The notes below the pieces were generated by a model. It was not told where the DNA came from, did no database searches, and saw nothing but the letters and a program-made list of their open reading frames with translations. 64,000 bases of DNA from Arenibacter sp. P308M17 (GTDB taxonomy: Bacteria > Bacteroidota > Bacteroidia > Flavobacteriales > Flavobacteriaceae), in assembly GCF_003426735.1 (NCBI RefSeq), contig NZ_QVON01000002.1, positions 372,001-436,000 on the forward strand, given 5' to 3'. This document shows positions 19,438 to 27,493 of the stretch, piece by piece. The position numbers were made by a program, and so were the translations under genes. Within the stretch, counting starts at the first letter, position 1. Each line of letters opens with the position of its first letter.

Positions 19438-21009
19438 TCATCGAGTGGCTTTATCCACCTTTAAACGGGCCTCCCTGTTTGCTATTTCCCAAGCGGTTAA
19501 AAACACCAGCCTAGTTCTGTTTTGGAGCAGGTCATAATTAATTTTGTCCGGGGTATCTCCCGGTTGGTGATAGTCCGCATGCGTTCCATTAAAATAGAAT
19601 ATAATGGGGATATTATTTTTTGCAAAATTATAATGATCACTTCTGTAGTAGAAACGGTTGGGATCATTTTCATCGTTATAAGTGTAGTCCAACTCCATAT
19701 TCATGTATTTTTTGTTGACCTCTTCAGACAACTCATGGAGTTCCGTGCTCAACTTATCCGAACCGATCAAATAAATATAATTTCTATCTCCCTGGCGATT
19801 CGGATCTATTCTCCCAATCATATCAATATTTAGATCGGCCACCGTTTGGGACAAAGGAAAAATAGGATCGTGATCCGCGTAATATTTTGAACCCAAAAGA
19901 CCTTTTTCCTCTCCGGTAACATGTAGAAATACGATAGATCTTTTAGGGCCGTTACCATCATCCGCGGCCTTTTTAAAGGCTTCCGCAATCTCTAAAACAC
20001 CAACGGTTCCAGAACCATCATCATCAGCGCCATTAAAAATTTCCCCTTCATTATTCACACCGACATGATCAAGATGGGCTGAAATAATTACATACTCATC
20101 GGGCTTTTCCGATCCTTTAATTACAGCTACTACATTCTCCGACTCCACCTCCTCACTATCACTTACAATATTCAGGGTCAATTTGATGGAAACGTTTTTA
20201 GAAGTATTTTCAGATTTAATATTGGGAAGAATGGCATTTGCTACAGGGGTATCAATAAAAAAACTAAAAAAATCCTCTTGCACCTCATCCTTCAGCCCCA
20301 TACTTCCACTGTCCTGTCCCTGCATATAATTAAACCTATTCTTAAAACGGCCATAGTTGTCTTCATCATAATAGAGTACTCCAATGGCACCTTTGCCAGA
20401 TGCCAATTCCATTCTTTTTCCAATAGATTCGGACATATTGCTCCAAACAGACATTTCATTTGAGCCCGAAAGCGTATAGGTTCCGTCAGCGTTCCTAGGT
20501 TCTCCAGCCTTCATCAGGACTATTTTACCTTTTACATCCACTCCTGTATAATCCGAATAATTCCCCTCTTCAATACCATGGTTTACATATACAATATCCC
20601 CATAGGTACCCGTAGCCGCCGTAAAGGTCAACAATCCATTACCATTTTCGTATTCCTTCCCATTGATGGAAATTGCTCCCTTAGGCAATTTACTTATGAC
20701 CAATGGCACATTTTGAAAATAATTCCCGTCCGATTGGGCAGCAGGAATATCCAGTTCAACATATTCCTTTTTGAGATATTCAACTGCCAATTTTTGACCC
20801 GGCTCCCCGGTATCCCTACCTTCAAATTCGTCCGAAGCATAGGTATAGAGATGTTCCTTTAATTCTTCTTCTGTGATGGTTTGGGCATAAACCTGAGGGT
20901 CTACAAGGGTTCTTATCGGTTCAATTTGTTGGGAAATAGTTTTTTGTGATGAGTTGCAGGCAATGGAAAATCCTAATGCAACAAAAAGTATTTTTTTCAT
21001 TGAGTTCAT
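19438..21009 (-). CDS. M28 family zinc peptidase, lipoprotein
   Basis: Exported metallopeptidase of 523 residues with a lipoprotein signal (FVALGFSIAC, Cys at about residue 18). Zinc-site residues are all visible: SAHLDHVG (His and Asp), FNGADDDGSG (bridging Asp), TGEEKGLLGS (catalytic and ligand Glu), LNIDMIGR (Asp) and THADYHQPGDT (His). A PA (protease-associated) domain lies between the N-terminus and the peptidase domain, at about residues 130-270. Start may be the ATG at 21009 or the one at 21000, which begins MKKILF. It probably trims peptides at the cell surface. It is monocistronic, divergent from the hydroxyproline operon. Confidence 0.9.
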   Translation of the reverse strand: MNSMKKILFVALGFSIACNSSQKTISQQIEPIRTLVDPQVYAQTITEEELKEHLYTYASDEFEGRDTGEPGQKLAVEYLKKEYVELDIPAAQSDGNYFQNVPLVISKLPKGAISINGKEYENGNGLLTFTAATGTYGDIVYVNHGIEEGNYSDYTGVDVKGKIVLMKAGEPRNADGTYTLSGSNEMSVWSNMSESIGKRMELASGKGAIGVLYYDEDNYGRFKNRFNYMQGQDSGSMGLKDEVQEDFFSFFIDTPVANAILPNIKSENTSKNVSIKLTLNIVSDSEEVESENVVAVIKGSEKPDEYVIISAHLDHVGVNNEGEIFNGADDDGSGTVGVLEIAEAFKKAADDGNGPKRSIVFLHVTGEEKGLLGSKYYADHDPIFPLSQTVADLNIDMIGRIDPNRQGDRNYIYLIGSDKLSTELHELSEEVNKKYMNMELDYTYNDENDPNRFYYRSDHYNFAKNNIPIIFYFNGTHADYHQPGDTPDKINYDLLQNRTRLVFLTAWEIANREARLKVDKATR

Positions 21010-21029
21010 TTAATTAGTTCAGAATTTTC

Positions 21030-21037
21030 CAAAAATA
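21030..21037 (-). promoter_or_regulatory. Candidate -7 box of the M28 peptidase gene (TATTTTTG)
   Basis: Exact TAnnTTTG match on the minus strand, giving a leader of about 15 nt. Confidence 0.45.
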
Positions 21038-21276
21038 GGGAAATCTGAAAGAAAGAATCTTACTATTTTTATAAAACTGTTCGGATCATCGGTGATGGTA
21101 TTCTATAAGGTGCACAGTTTATTTGGAAGAAGGAACCATGACCTTTTGGAAATGTAATGGTTTGGGAACCGGAACTCACTCCAAGTTTCTTCCTTTTTCC
21201 CCATTGGAAAAACCAATAAGTCAATATACACTCATATTCGGCTAATATTTCTCCATGATAAGGTATTTGGATGCCT

Positions 21277-21284
21277 TAAATTTG
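21277..21284 (+). promoter_or_regulatory. Candidate -7 box of the hydroxyproline operon (TAAATTTG)
   Basis: Exact TAnnTTTG match, 24 nt before the first start codon. No TTG at ideal -33 spacing. No regulator gene of the operon is visible nearby. Confidence 0.4.
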
Positions 21285-21308
21285 TAATTCAATACAAAAA
21301 TTATTGTT

Positions 21309-22229
21309 ATGCACATAAAATGGGAAGGCGTAATGCCTGCAGTTACCACCAAATTTACACATGAGGACACCCTGGACCTAAAAATGTTCGAAATAAATAT
21401 TTTGGCACAGCTGGATGCCGGAGTAAGCGCTATTATATTGGGCGGCACCCTTGGGGAGGCCAGTACCTTAACGGATGATGAAAAGAAGATACTGGTGCAG
21501 GAGACCGTGAGAATCGTTAGCGGTAAAATTCCTGTAATCATGAATATAGCCGAACAAACAACAAAGGGTGCCATTGAAGCAACTTATAGGGCCAAGAAAT
21601 ATGGGGCAAGTGGTTTAATGATGCTTCCACCCATGCGCTACAAAGCGAATAATTTTGAAACGGTGACCTACTTTAAGGAAGTGGCCATGAGCACGGATTT
21701 GCCTATAATGGTATACAACAATCCAATAGATTATGGTATCGAGGTTACCTTGGATATGTTCGAAGAATTGTTGACCATGCCCAATATACAGGCTGTAAAG
21801 GAATCTACCCGCGATATCTCGAACATTACGAGGATCAAGAATAGATTTGGCGACCGATTAAAAGTGTTGACAGGAGTGGACACTTTAGGGTTGGAAAGCG
21901 TGCTCATGGGCGCGGACGGATGGGTAGCCGGGCTGGTCTGTGCCTTTCCCGCAGAAACCGTAGCCATATATAGCTTGGCCAGAGCCGGAAGAATTAAGGA
22001 AGCCTTGGCCATTTACAGGTGGTTTTTACCTTTGTTGGAACTGGACATCAACCCCCAATTGGTGCAAAATATAAAATTGGCCGAAGTAGCTACCGGAATT
22101 GGAACGGAGCAAGTAAGGGCCCCTAGACTACCTCTACAAGGGGAGGACAGGGATAGGGTCTTGAAAATAATAGCGGAAGGGATAAGGACCAGACCCAGCC
22201 TTCCGGAGTATAAAGCAGCGTTGGTTTAA
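21309..22229 (+). CDS. DapA-family lyase, probable 1-pyrroline-4-hydroxy-2-carboxylate deaminase
   Basis: Class I aldolase-fold protein of 306 residues in the dihydrodipicolinate synthase/N-acetylneuraminate lyase family. The Schiff-base Lys is K164 (QAVKESTRD) and the catalytic Tyr is Y136 (MVYNNP); the GGTLGEASTL loop is also present. Family alone does not set the substrate. Its place ahead of a semialdehyde dehydrogenase, a hydroxyproline epimerase and a D-amino-acid oxidase indicates the deaminase step that yields 2-oxoglutarate semialdehyde (LhpC role). First gene of the operon. Confidence 0.85.
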   Translation: MHIKWEGVMPAVTTKFTHEDTLDLKMFEINILAQLDAGVSAIILGGTLGEASTLTDDEKKILVQETVRIVSGKIPVIMNIAEQTTKGAIEATYRAKKYGASGLMMLPPMRYKANNFETVTYFKEVAMSTDLPIMVYNNPIDYGIEVTLDMFEELLTMPNIQAVKESTRDISNITRIKNRFGDRLKVLTGVDTLGLESVLMGADGWVAGLVCAFPAETVAIYSLARAGRIKEALAIYRWFLPLLELDINPQLVQNIKLAEVATGIGTEQVRAPRLPLQGEDRDRVLKIIAEGIRTRPSLPEYKAALV

Positions 22230-22241
22230 CCAAATAAGCTT

Positions 22242-22284
22242 CTAAAGTGTTACTTTAGTCAGGGAAACAGAAGTTCATTTGAAC
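22242..22284. promoter_or_regulatory. Two small palindromes in the first gap of the hydroxyproline operon
   Basis: CTAAAGT GTT ACTTTAG (22242-22258) and GTTCATTTGAAC (22273-22284) lie in the 77 nt gap between the first two genes. The gap is unusual because the other two junctions are only 4 nt. Possible operator, processing site or weak attenuator. Confidence 0.3.
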
Positions 22285-22306
22285 CAATAATTAGAAAATA
22301 TTTAAA

Positions 22307-23890
22307 ATGATTACAGGGAAAAACTTTATAGGAACAGTTACATCGGCCGGGAACAATAAAACTTATTCAACGTTCAATCCAAAATTAAACAAACCTACGG
22401 AATGGATTTTCCATGAGGCTTCCCAGGAAGAGGTAAATGCCGCAGTGGAAAAAGCGGCGATTGCATTTGAAACCTACCGAAACTTCCCGGACAGAAAAAA
22501 AGCTGAATTTCTGAAGGCTATTGCCAGCGAAATTGAAGCCTTGGGCAATGAATTGATTGCTGTTTATGTCCAGGAATCCGGATTGCCCGAAGGCAGGGCA
22601 ATAGGGGAGAGGGGCAGAACAATGGGGCAACTACGGGCTTTCGCCACCTTATTGGAGGAAGGTTCCTGGGTAGAGGCCACTTTAGATACCGCGAAGCCGG
22701 ATAGGGAGCCATTGCCAAAAGTGGACATTAGAAAAATGTTGCTTCCCATTGGTCCCATTGCGGTTTTTGGTGCCAGCAATTTCCCACTGGCATTTTCTAC
22801 CGCAGGGGGGGATACTGCCAGTGCTTTGGCCGCCGGATGTCCCGTAATTGTAAAAAGTCACCCAATGCATGCCGGCACGGGGGAGTTGGTAGCTTCTGCA
22901 ATTGCCTTGGCCGCCAAAAAGACAGGTATGCCCGATGGAGTTTTTTCCAATCTAAATAGTAGTGATTCGCAGGTAGGGCAATTGTTGACCATGCACCCCA
23001 AGGTGAAAGGCGTTGGTTTTACAGGCAGTACAAAGGGCGGTATGGCCCTATATCAATTGGCCGCTGAGAGAAAGGAGCCAATCCCCGTGTTTGCCGAGAT
23101 GGGAAGTATCAATCCTGTAGTGGTGCTACCGTCTGCCCTAGAGCAGAAAGGGTCTGAATGGGCAGCACAATACGCCGGTTCCATTGTGCTCGGAGCGGGA
23201 CAATTTTGTACCAATCCTGGACTTATCATTGGTATAAAAGGAGAGGCAATGGATGGTTTTATTACCAAATTGGGCAAGGAAATTGAAAAATTGGAGCCTT
23301 CTTGTATGTTGCACCCCAATATTTATGAAGGCTATGAAAAAGGGAAAAAAGAATTATCCTCCCAAGCCAAAACGATGGAAGTTGCCTCTTTTAAAGGTGA
23401 AGTTGCCCCTAATTTTGCCGGACAAAAAATATTGACCGTTGCCGCCAAAGACTTTTTGGACAATCCAGTGCTACATAAGGAGGTATTTGGCCCCTTTTCA
23501 ATCGTTGTCCAATGTCGGGACAAAGGGGAGCTGCTTACCGTAATCCAGCATTTGGAAGGACAGTTGACGGGAACTATTCTCGGTACGGAAACCGAGATCA
23601 AAATGAGTCAGGATGTAATAAATGCGTTGGTCAATAGGGTAGGACGCATCATTTTCAACGGAGTGCCTACCGGAGTGGAAGTTTGCCCATCTATGATGCA
23701 CGGAGGTCCATTTCCATCCACTTCTGACAGTAGGTTCACCTCCGTGGGAACTTCGGCCATAAGACGTTGGGTAAGGCCGGTAGCCTTTCAAAATTGGCCG
23801 GAAGAATTGTTACCGGATGCCCTAAAAACCAATAATCCTTTGAAAATCATGAGGTTGGTAAACGGCGAGCATACCAAACAGTCTCTCTAA
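22307..23890 (+). CDS. 2-oxoglutarate semialdehyde dehydrogenase (NADP-type ALDH)
   Basis: ALDH-superfamily protein of 527 residues, the typical length of the type III 2-oxoglutarate semialdehyde dehydrogenase. The catalytic Cys is in GAGQFCTNPGL and the general-base Glu in VFAEMGSINPVVV. The cofactor-binding PIAVFGASNFPLAFS and VKSHPMHAGTGE segments are present. It would oxidise the semialdehyde made by the upstream lyase to 2-oxoglutarate (LhpG role), the last step of hydroxyproline breakdown. It is 77 nt after the lyase gene and 4 nt before the epimerase gene. Confidence 0.9.
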   Translation: MITGKNFIGTVTSAGNNKTYSTFNPKLNKPTEWIFHEASQEEVNAAVEKAAIAFETYRNFPDRKKAEFLKAIASEIEALGNELIAVYVQESGLPEGRAIGERGRTMGQLRAFATLLEEGSWVEATLDTAKPDREPLPKVDIRKMLLPIGPIAVFGASNFPLAFSTAGGDTASALAAGCPVIVKSHPMHAGTGELVASAIALAAKKTGMPDGVFSNLNSSDSQVGQLLTMHPKVKGVGFTGSTKGGMALYQLAAERKEPIPVFAEMGSINPVVVLPSALEQKGSEWAAQYAGSIVLGAGQFCTNPGLIIGIKGEAMDGFITKLGKEIEKLEPSCMLHPNIYEGYEKGKKELSSQAKTMEVASFKGEVAPNFAGQKILTVAAKDFLDNPVLHKEVFGPFSIVVQCRDKGELLTVIQHLEGQLTGTILGTETEIKMSQDVINALVNRVGRIIFNGVPTGVEVCPSMMHGGPFPSTSDSRFTSVGTSAIRRWVRPVAFQNWPEELLPDALKTNNPLKIMRLVNGEHTKQSL

Positions 23891-23894
23891 AATA

Positions 23895-24902
23895 ATGGGT
23901 AGGAAGACATTTTTTTGTGTGGATGCCCATACCTGTGGGAATCCCGTTAGAGTTGTTGCCGGGGGCGGACCAAATCTCCTTGGTGCTGACATGAGCGAAA
24001 AACGCCAACATTTTTTGCGGGAGTTCGATTGGATCAGGAAAGGATTAATGTTCGAACCTCGTGGCCATGACATGATGAGCGGGAGTATTTTTTACCCCCC
24101 TTCGGATCCGGCCAACGACTTTGGGATACTGTTCATTGAAACCAGCGGCTGTCTCCCCATGTGCGGACATGGTACCATTGGGGCTATAACCATAGGGGTG
24201 GAGGAAGGCCTACTTATGCCTAAGGAACTAGGAAAAATAAGAATGGAAACCCCTGCCGGTTTGGTACATATTGAATACCAACAAACAGGCAAAAAAGTGG
24301 ATTGGGTAAAATTAACGAATGTTAAATCATACTTGGCCGCATCAGAACTTAGCGTGAACTGTTCGGATTTGGGGGAACTCGTTTTTGATGTTGCCTACGG
24401 AGGCAACTATTATGCTATTATTGACCCTCAAAAGAACTTTAAGGGTATTCAGGAGTACTCCGCTGGCAAGTTGGTTCAATTTAGTCAAGAAATAAGGGAG
24501 AAAATAAATCTCAAATACCCCAACAGGTTTATCCATCCGGAGAATCCTACCATCAACAGTGTTAGCCATATAGAGTGGACAGGAAGCACCATATCCCCGG
24601 AAGCCACGGCAAGAAATGCTGTTTTCTATGGGGACAAGGCCATAGACAGGTCCCCTTGTGGTACAGGAACCTCTGCGAGAATGGCACAATGGTATGCCAA
24701 GGGAAAACTAAAATTGGGGGATCAGTTTATCCATGAGAGTTTTATAGGTTCCCAGTTTGTTGGAAAAGTGGAGGAAGAGACTACTCTGGCAGGAATAAAG
24801 GCCATTGTTCCCAGTATTAAGGGATGGGCACAGGTCTATGGCCATAACCATATCCTTATAGATGATGATGATCCCTATGCCCACGGTTTTCAAGTAATTT
24901 AA
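23895..24902 (+). CDS. 4-hydroxyproline 2-epimerase (proline racemase family)
   Basis: Cofactor-free epimerase of 335 residues that turns trans-4-hydroxy-L-proline into cis-4-hydroxy-D-proline. Both catalytic Cys residues are there: C90 in LPMCGHGT and C255 in DRSPCGTGTSA. The second Cys separates it from the dehydratase branch, which has Thr at that place. Length is normal for the family (310-350). Start and stop are 4 nt from its neighbours on each side, so translation is probably coupled. Proline racemase remains an alternative, but the neighbours favour hydroxyproline. Confidence 0.92.
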   Translation: MGRKTFFCVDAHTCGNPVRVVAGGGPNLLGADMSEKRQHFLREFDWIRKGLMFEPRGHDMMSGSIFYPPSDPANDFGILFIETSGCLPMCGHGTIGAITIGVEEGLLMPKELGKIRMETPAGLVHIEYQQTGKKVDWVKLTNVKSYLAASELSVNCSDLGELVFDVAYGGNYYAIIDPQKNFKGIQEYSAGKLVQFSQEIREKINLKYPNRFIHPENPTINSVSHIEWTGSTISPEATARNAVFYGDKAIDRSPCGTGTSARMAQWYAKGKLKLGDQFIHESFIGSQFVGKVEEETTLAGIKAIVPSIKGWAQVYGHNHILIDDDDPYAHGFQVI

Positions 24903-24906
24903 TAGG

Positions 24907-26157
24907 ATGGTAAAAGATGTTTTAATAATAGGCGGAGGAATTGTAGGCCTCTGTTCCGCCTACTTTTTACAAAAAAAAGGTCATAGGGTTACCGTGGTGG
25001 ACAGATCGGATATTACTTCCGGGGCCTCTTTTGTCAACGCCGGTTATATTACCCCTAGCCATATTGTTCCCTTGGCCTCTCCGGGAATGATCTCAAAAGG
25101 AATTAAATGGATGTTCAATTCGTCCAGTCCATTTTACATGCAGCCCCGGTGGGACACCGATTTTTTTAAATGGTCATGGTATTTTCATAAATCCTCCACC
25201 AAAGAAAAAGTAGCCTTGGCCATACCCCTGATCAAGGAAATAAACCTGCTTAGCCGGGAACTTTTCACCTCCATAAGGAATTCAGGGGATCTTGGGGGTT
25301 TTCAACTGGAACGAAAGGGACTATTAATGCTATACAAAACCGAAAAGGAAGGGGAACATGAAATTCAAGTGGCAGAAAAGGCCTCCTCTTTGGGCTTGGA
25401 AGTTAATTTATTGAATAAAAAAGAGCTGGACAATCTTCAACCCAATGTTACCATGGACGTCAAAGGGGCCGTTCATTATGAGTGTGACGGACATACCACC
25501 CCGACGGAGTTCATGAAAAAAATGCTGGAATATCTAAAGAAAAACGGAGCAATTATTAAGACCAATGAAGAGGTCGTTGATTTGGCCACAAGGGATGGCC
25601 GCATTACAAAGGTAACCACCAATAAAGAGGACTATTTTCCGGAGGAAGTTGTCATGGCCGCAGGCTCATGGAGCAATGATCTATCCAAAAAAATGAACAT
25701 AAAACTTTCCCTGCAGGCAGGGAAAGGCTATAGGATAAATGTACCAAGACCTACCGGAATCACCATTCCTGCCATTTTATTGGAAGCCAAGGTAGCGGTA
25801 ACCCCAATGCTGGAATATACGCGGTTTGCCGGCACTATGGAATTCTCTGGAATCAACGATGTTATTAGAAAACAAAGAGTGGAAGCTATTGCAAATGCAG
25901 CTACCCAATTCTATCCGGAAATAAAAATAAATGGGGAAGAAAAGGCGGATGCCAAAAGTGGATTGCGCCCCGTTTCACCGGACGGACTACCGTATATTGG
26001 CAAACATAGTTCCCTTAACAATTTAACTTTGGCCACCGGGCATGCCATGATGGGTTGGAGTCTAGGCCCGGTAACGGGAAAATTGGTGTCGGAAATAATA
26101 TCGGACCAAAAAACAGCTATGGATATAAGCGGCTTTTCCCCAAATAGACGTTTCTAG
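24907..26157 (+). CDS. FAD-dependent D-amino-acid oxidoreductase, probable D-hydroxyproline dehydrogenase
   Basis: DadA/DAO-family flavoprotein of 416 residues. The N-terminal dinucleotide motif is IIGGGIVGLCSAYFLQKKG, followed by an Asp-Arg (VVDRSD) that contacts the FAD ribose. The C-terminal LRPVSPDGLPYIG and ATGHAMMGWSLGPVTG are family signatures. In this operon it should oxidise cis-4-hydroxy-D-proline to pyrroline-4-hydroxy-2-carboxylate. It is last in the operon. No clear terminator was seen in the 159 bp before the convergent efflux operon. Confidence 0.88.
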   Translation: MVKDVLIIGGGIVGLCSAYFLQKKGHRVTVVDRSDITSGASFVNAGYITPSHIVPLASPGMISKGIKWMFNSSSPFYMQPRWDTDFFKWSWYFHKSSTKEKVALAIPLIKEINLLSRELFTSIRNSGDLGGFQLERKGLLMLYKTEKEGEHEIQVAEKASSLGLEVNLLNKKELDNLQPNVTMDVKGAVHYECDGHTTPTEFMKKMLEYLKKNGAIIKTNEEVVDLATRDGRITKVTTNKEDYFPEEVVMAAGSWSNDLSKKMNIKLSLQAGKGYRINVPRPTGITIPAILLEAKVAVTPMLEYTRFAGTMEFSGINDVIRKQRVEAIANAATQFYPEIKINGEEKADAKSGLRPVSPDGLPYIGKHSSLNNLTLATGHAMMGWSLGPVTGKLVSEIISDQKTAMDISGFSPNRRF

Positions 26158-26316
26158 AATTTTAAAAAAATGCTCCCTCATGTTAGGTCCATCAAAAATT
26201 TCCAACTTCTATTCATCACCCATAAATTTTAATCCCATTAAAACTAGGTATAGTTCCCAGATTTTCTGCACCGAAATAGGATAAGGCTTAAATCGTTTGA
26301 TTACCTCCCGGGATCC

Positions 26317-27492
26317 CTAATGGCTTTCCGAAGACTCCCCCAACAAATAAAATGCCCCTTTAACAATAACCTGGTCACTGGCCTTTAAATTGCCCTTTTT
26401 TGTGATCGCCGTATATCCGTTATAACTTTCCCCTATACCCACCGTCCTAATCTCAAGAACATATTCTTCATCTTTTTCCGAGACCAAGGACAAAACGTAT
26501 TGGTTATTGTCATGAACAACCACACTCTCGGTGGGCAGGGCATCCATAAGCTCATTAGAGGTAATTATGGCTGCCTCAACAAACATCCCGACCGCAAAAT
26601 TATGGTTTTCATCATCGTTCAAATGCCCGTGGACTTTTACCGTTCTACTATCCGCATCAATGGAGGTACCTACCAAATATACTTCGGCCGCATAATATTC
26701 CTCCGAGGCCTCCGAAATCTTAAAGCGTATTTTTTGACCTTTTTTGACCTTCAGGATATCCTTTTCAAAAACGGACAACTCCAGGTGAATATGATCTGTG
26801 TTTACGATTTCCATAATTTCATCGGCAGGGGAAACGTACATCCCTTTATTAACGTTTACTTTAGTTATACTTCCATCTATAGGGGCAAAAATGGTTGCTT
26901 CGGATATCAGTATTCCCTTTTCCACATTTTCCGGAGAAATATTCAACATTTTTAATTTTTGCCGTAAACCGTTGTACCTGGAAAGATTGCGCTTGTATTC
27001 GCTTTCCGCCCTTAAAAAATTCTTCTGCGAGCTTATCTGCTCGGCTACAAGACTTTTTTGGCGTTCAAACTCGGACTTAAGAAAATTAAGCTGTTCAAAG
27101 CTTTCCTGATAATCCTGTTGCATTTGGATGAATTCAGGATTTTCCAATGTTAGTAAAGGCTGTCCTTTTTTTACTTTATTTCCGATCAAAAGAGGGGTTC
27201 TTTTTATATAGCCTCCGGCAAAGGCGCTTACTATTGCCTTGTTTTGGGGAGAAACGTCTATAGTCCCTGTAACCGCTACTTCTTTGGGAAAATCTTGTTG
27301 ACTAAGACGTCCCAATTCCATGTTCCCTCCTTTAAACTGGGCTTTGGAAACGGTTATTCTATTGGCCGGTTGTTCACTTTCCACATTATTGCCGGTACCG
27401 TTATTTTTTTCAATGGAATCCCCACAAGACAACATACTGAACATGAAGATAGTAACTGGAATTATATATAGTAATCGTGACATAGTATTCAT
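26317..27492 (-). CDS. Efflux RND periplasmic adaptor, CusB/HlyD type lipoprotein
   Basis: Membrane fusion protein that joins the inner-membrane pump to the outer-membrane channel. It has 391 residues and a lipobox (FMFSMLSCGDS, Cys at about 23). The lipoyl half-motif GGYIKRTPLLIGNKVKKGQP, an alpha-helical hairpin at about residues 120-175, and a second half-motif (ITKVNVNKGMYVSP) are visible. It begins 1 nt after the stop of the fused pump gene, so the two are translated together. The long periplasmic His-rich ends seen in some copper adaptors are absent. Confidence 0.92.
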   Translation of the reverse strand: MNTMSRLLYIIPVTIFMFSMLSCGDSIEKNNGTGNNVESEQPANRITVSKAQFKGGNMELGRLSQQDFPKEVAVTGTIDVSPQNKAIVSAFAGGYIKRTPLLIGNKVKKGQPLLTLENPEFIQMQQDYQESFEQLNFLKSEFERQKSLVAEQISSQKNFLRAESEYKRNLSRYNGLRQKLKMLNISPENVEKGILISEATIFAPIDGSITKVNVNKGMYVSPADEIMEIVNTDHIHLELSVFEKDILKVKKGQKIRFKISEASEEYYAAEVYLVGTSIDADSRTVKVHGHLNDDENHNFAVGMFVEAAIITSNELMDALPTESVVVHDNNQYVLSLVSEKDEEYVLEIRTVGIGESYNGYTAITKKGNLKASDQVIVKGAFYLLGESSESH

Positions 27493-27493
27493 T

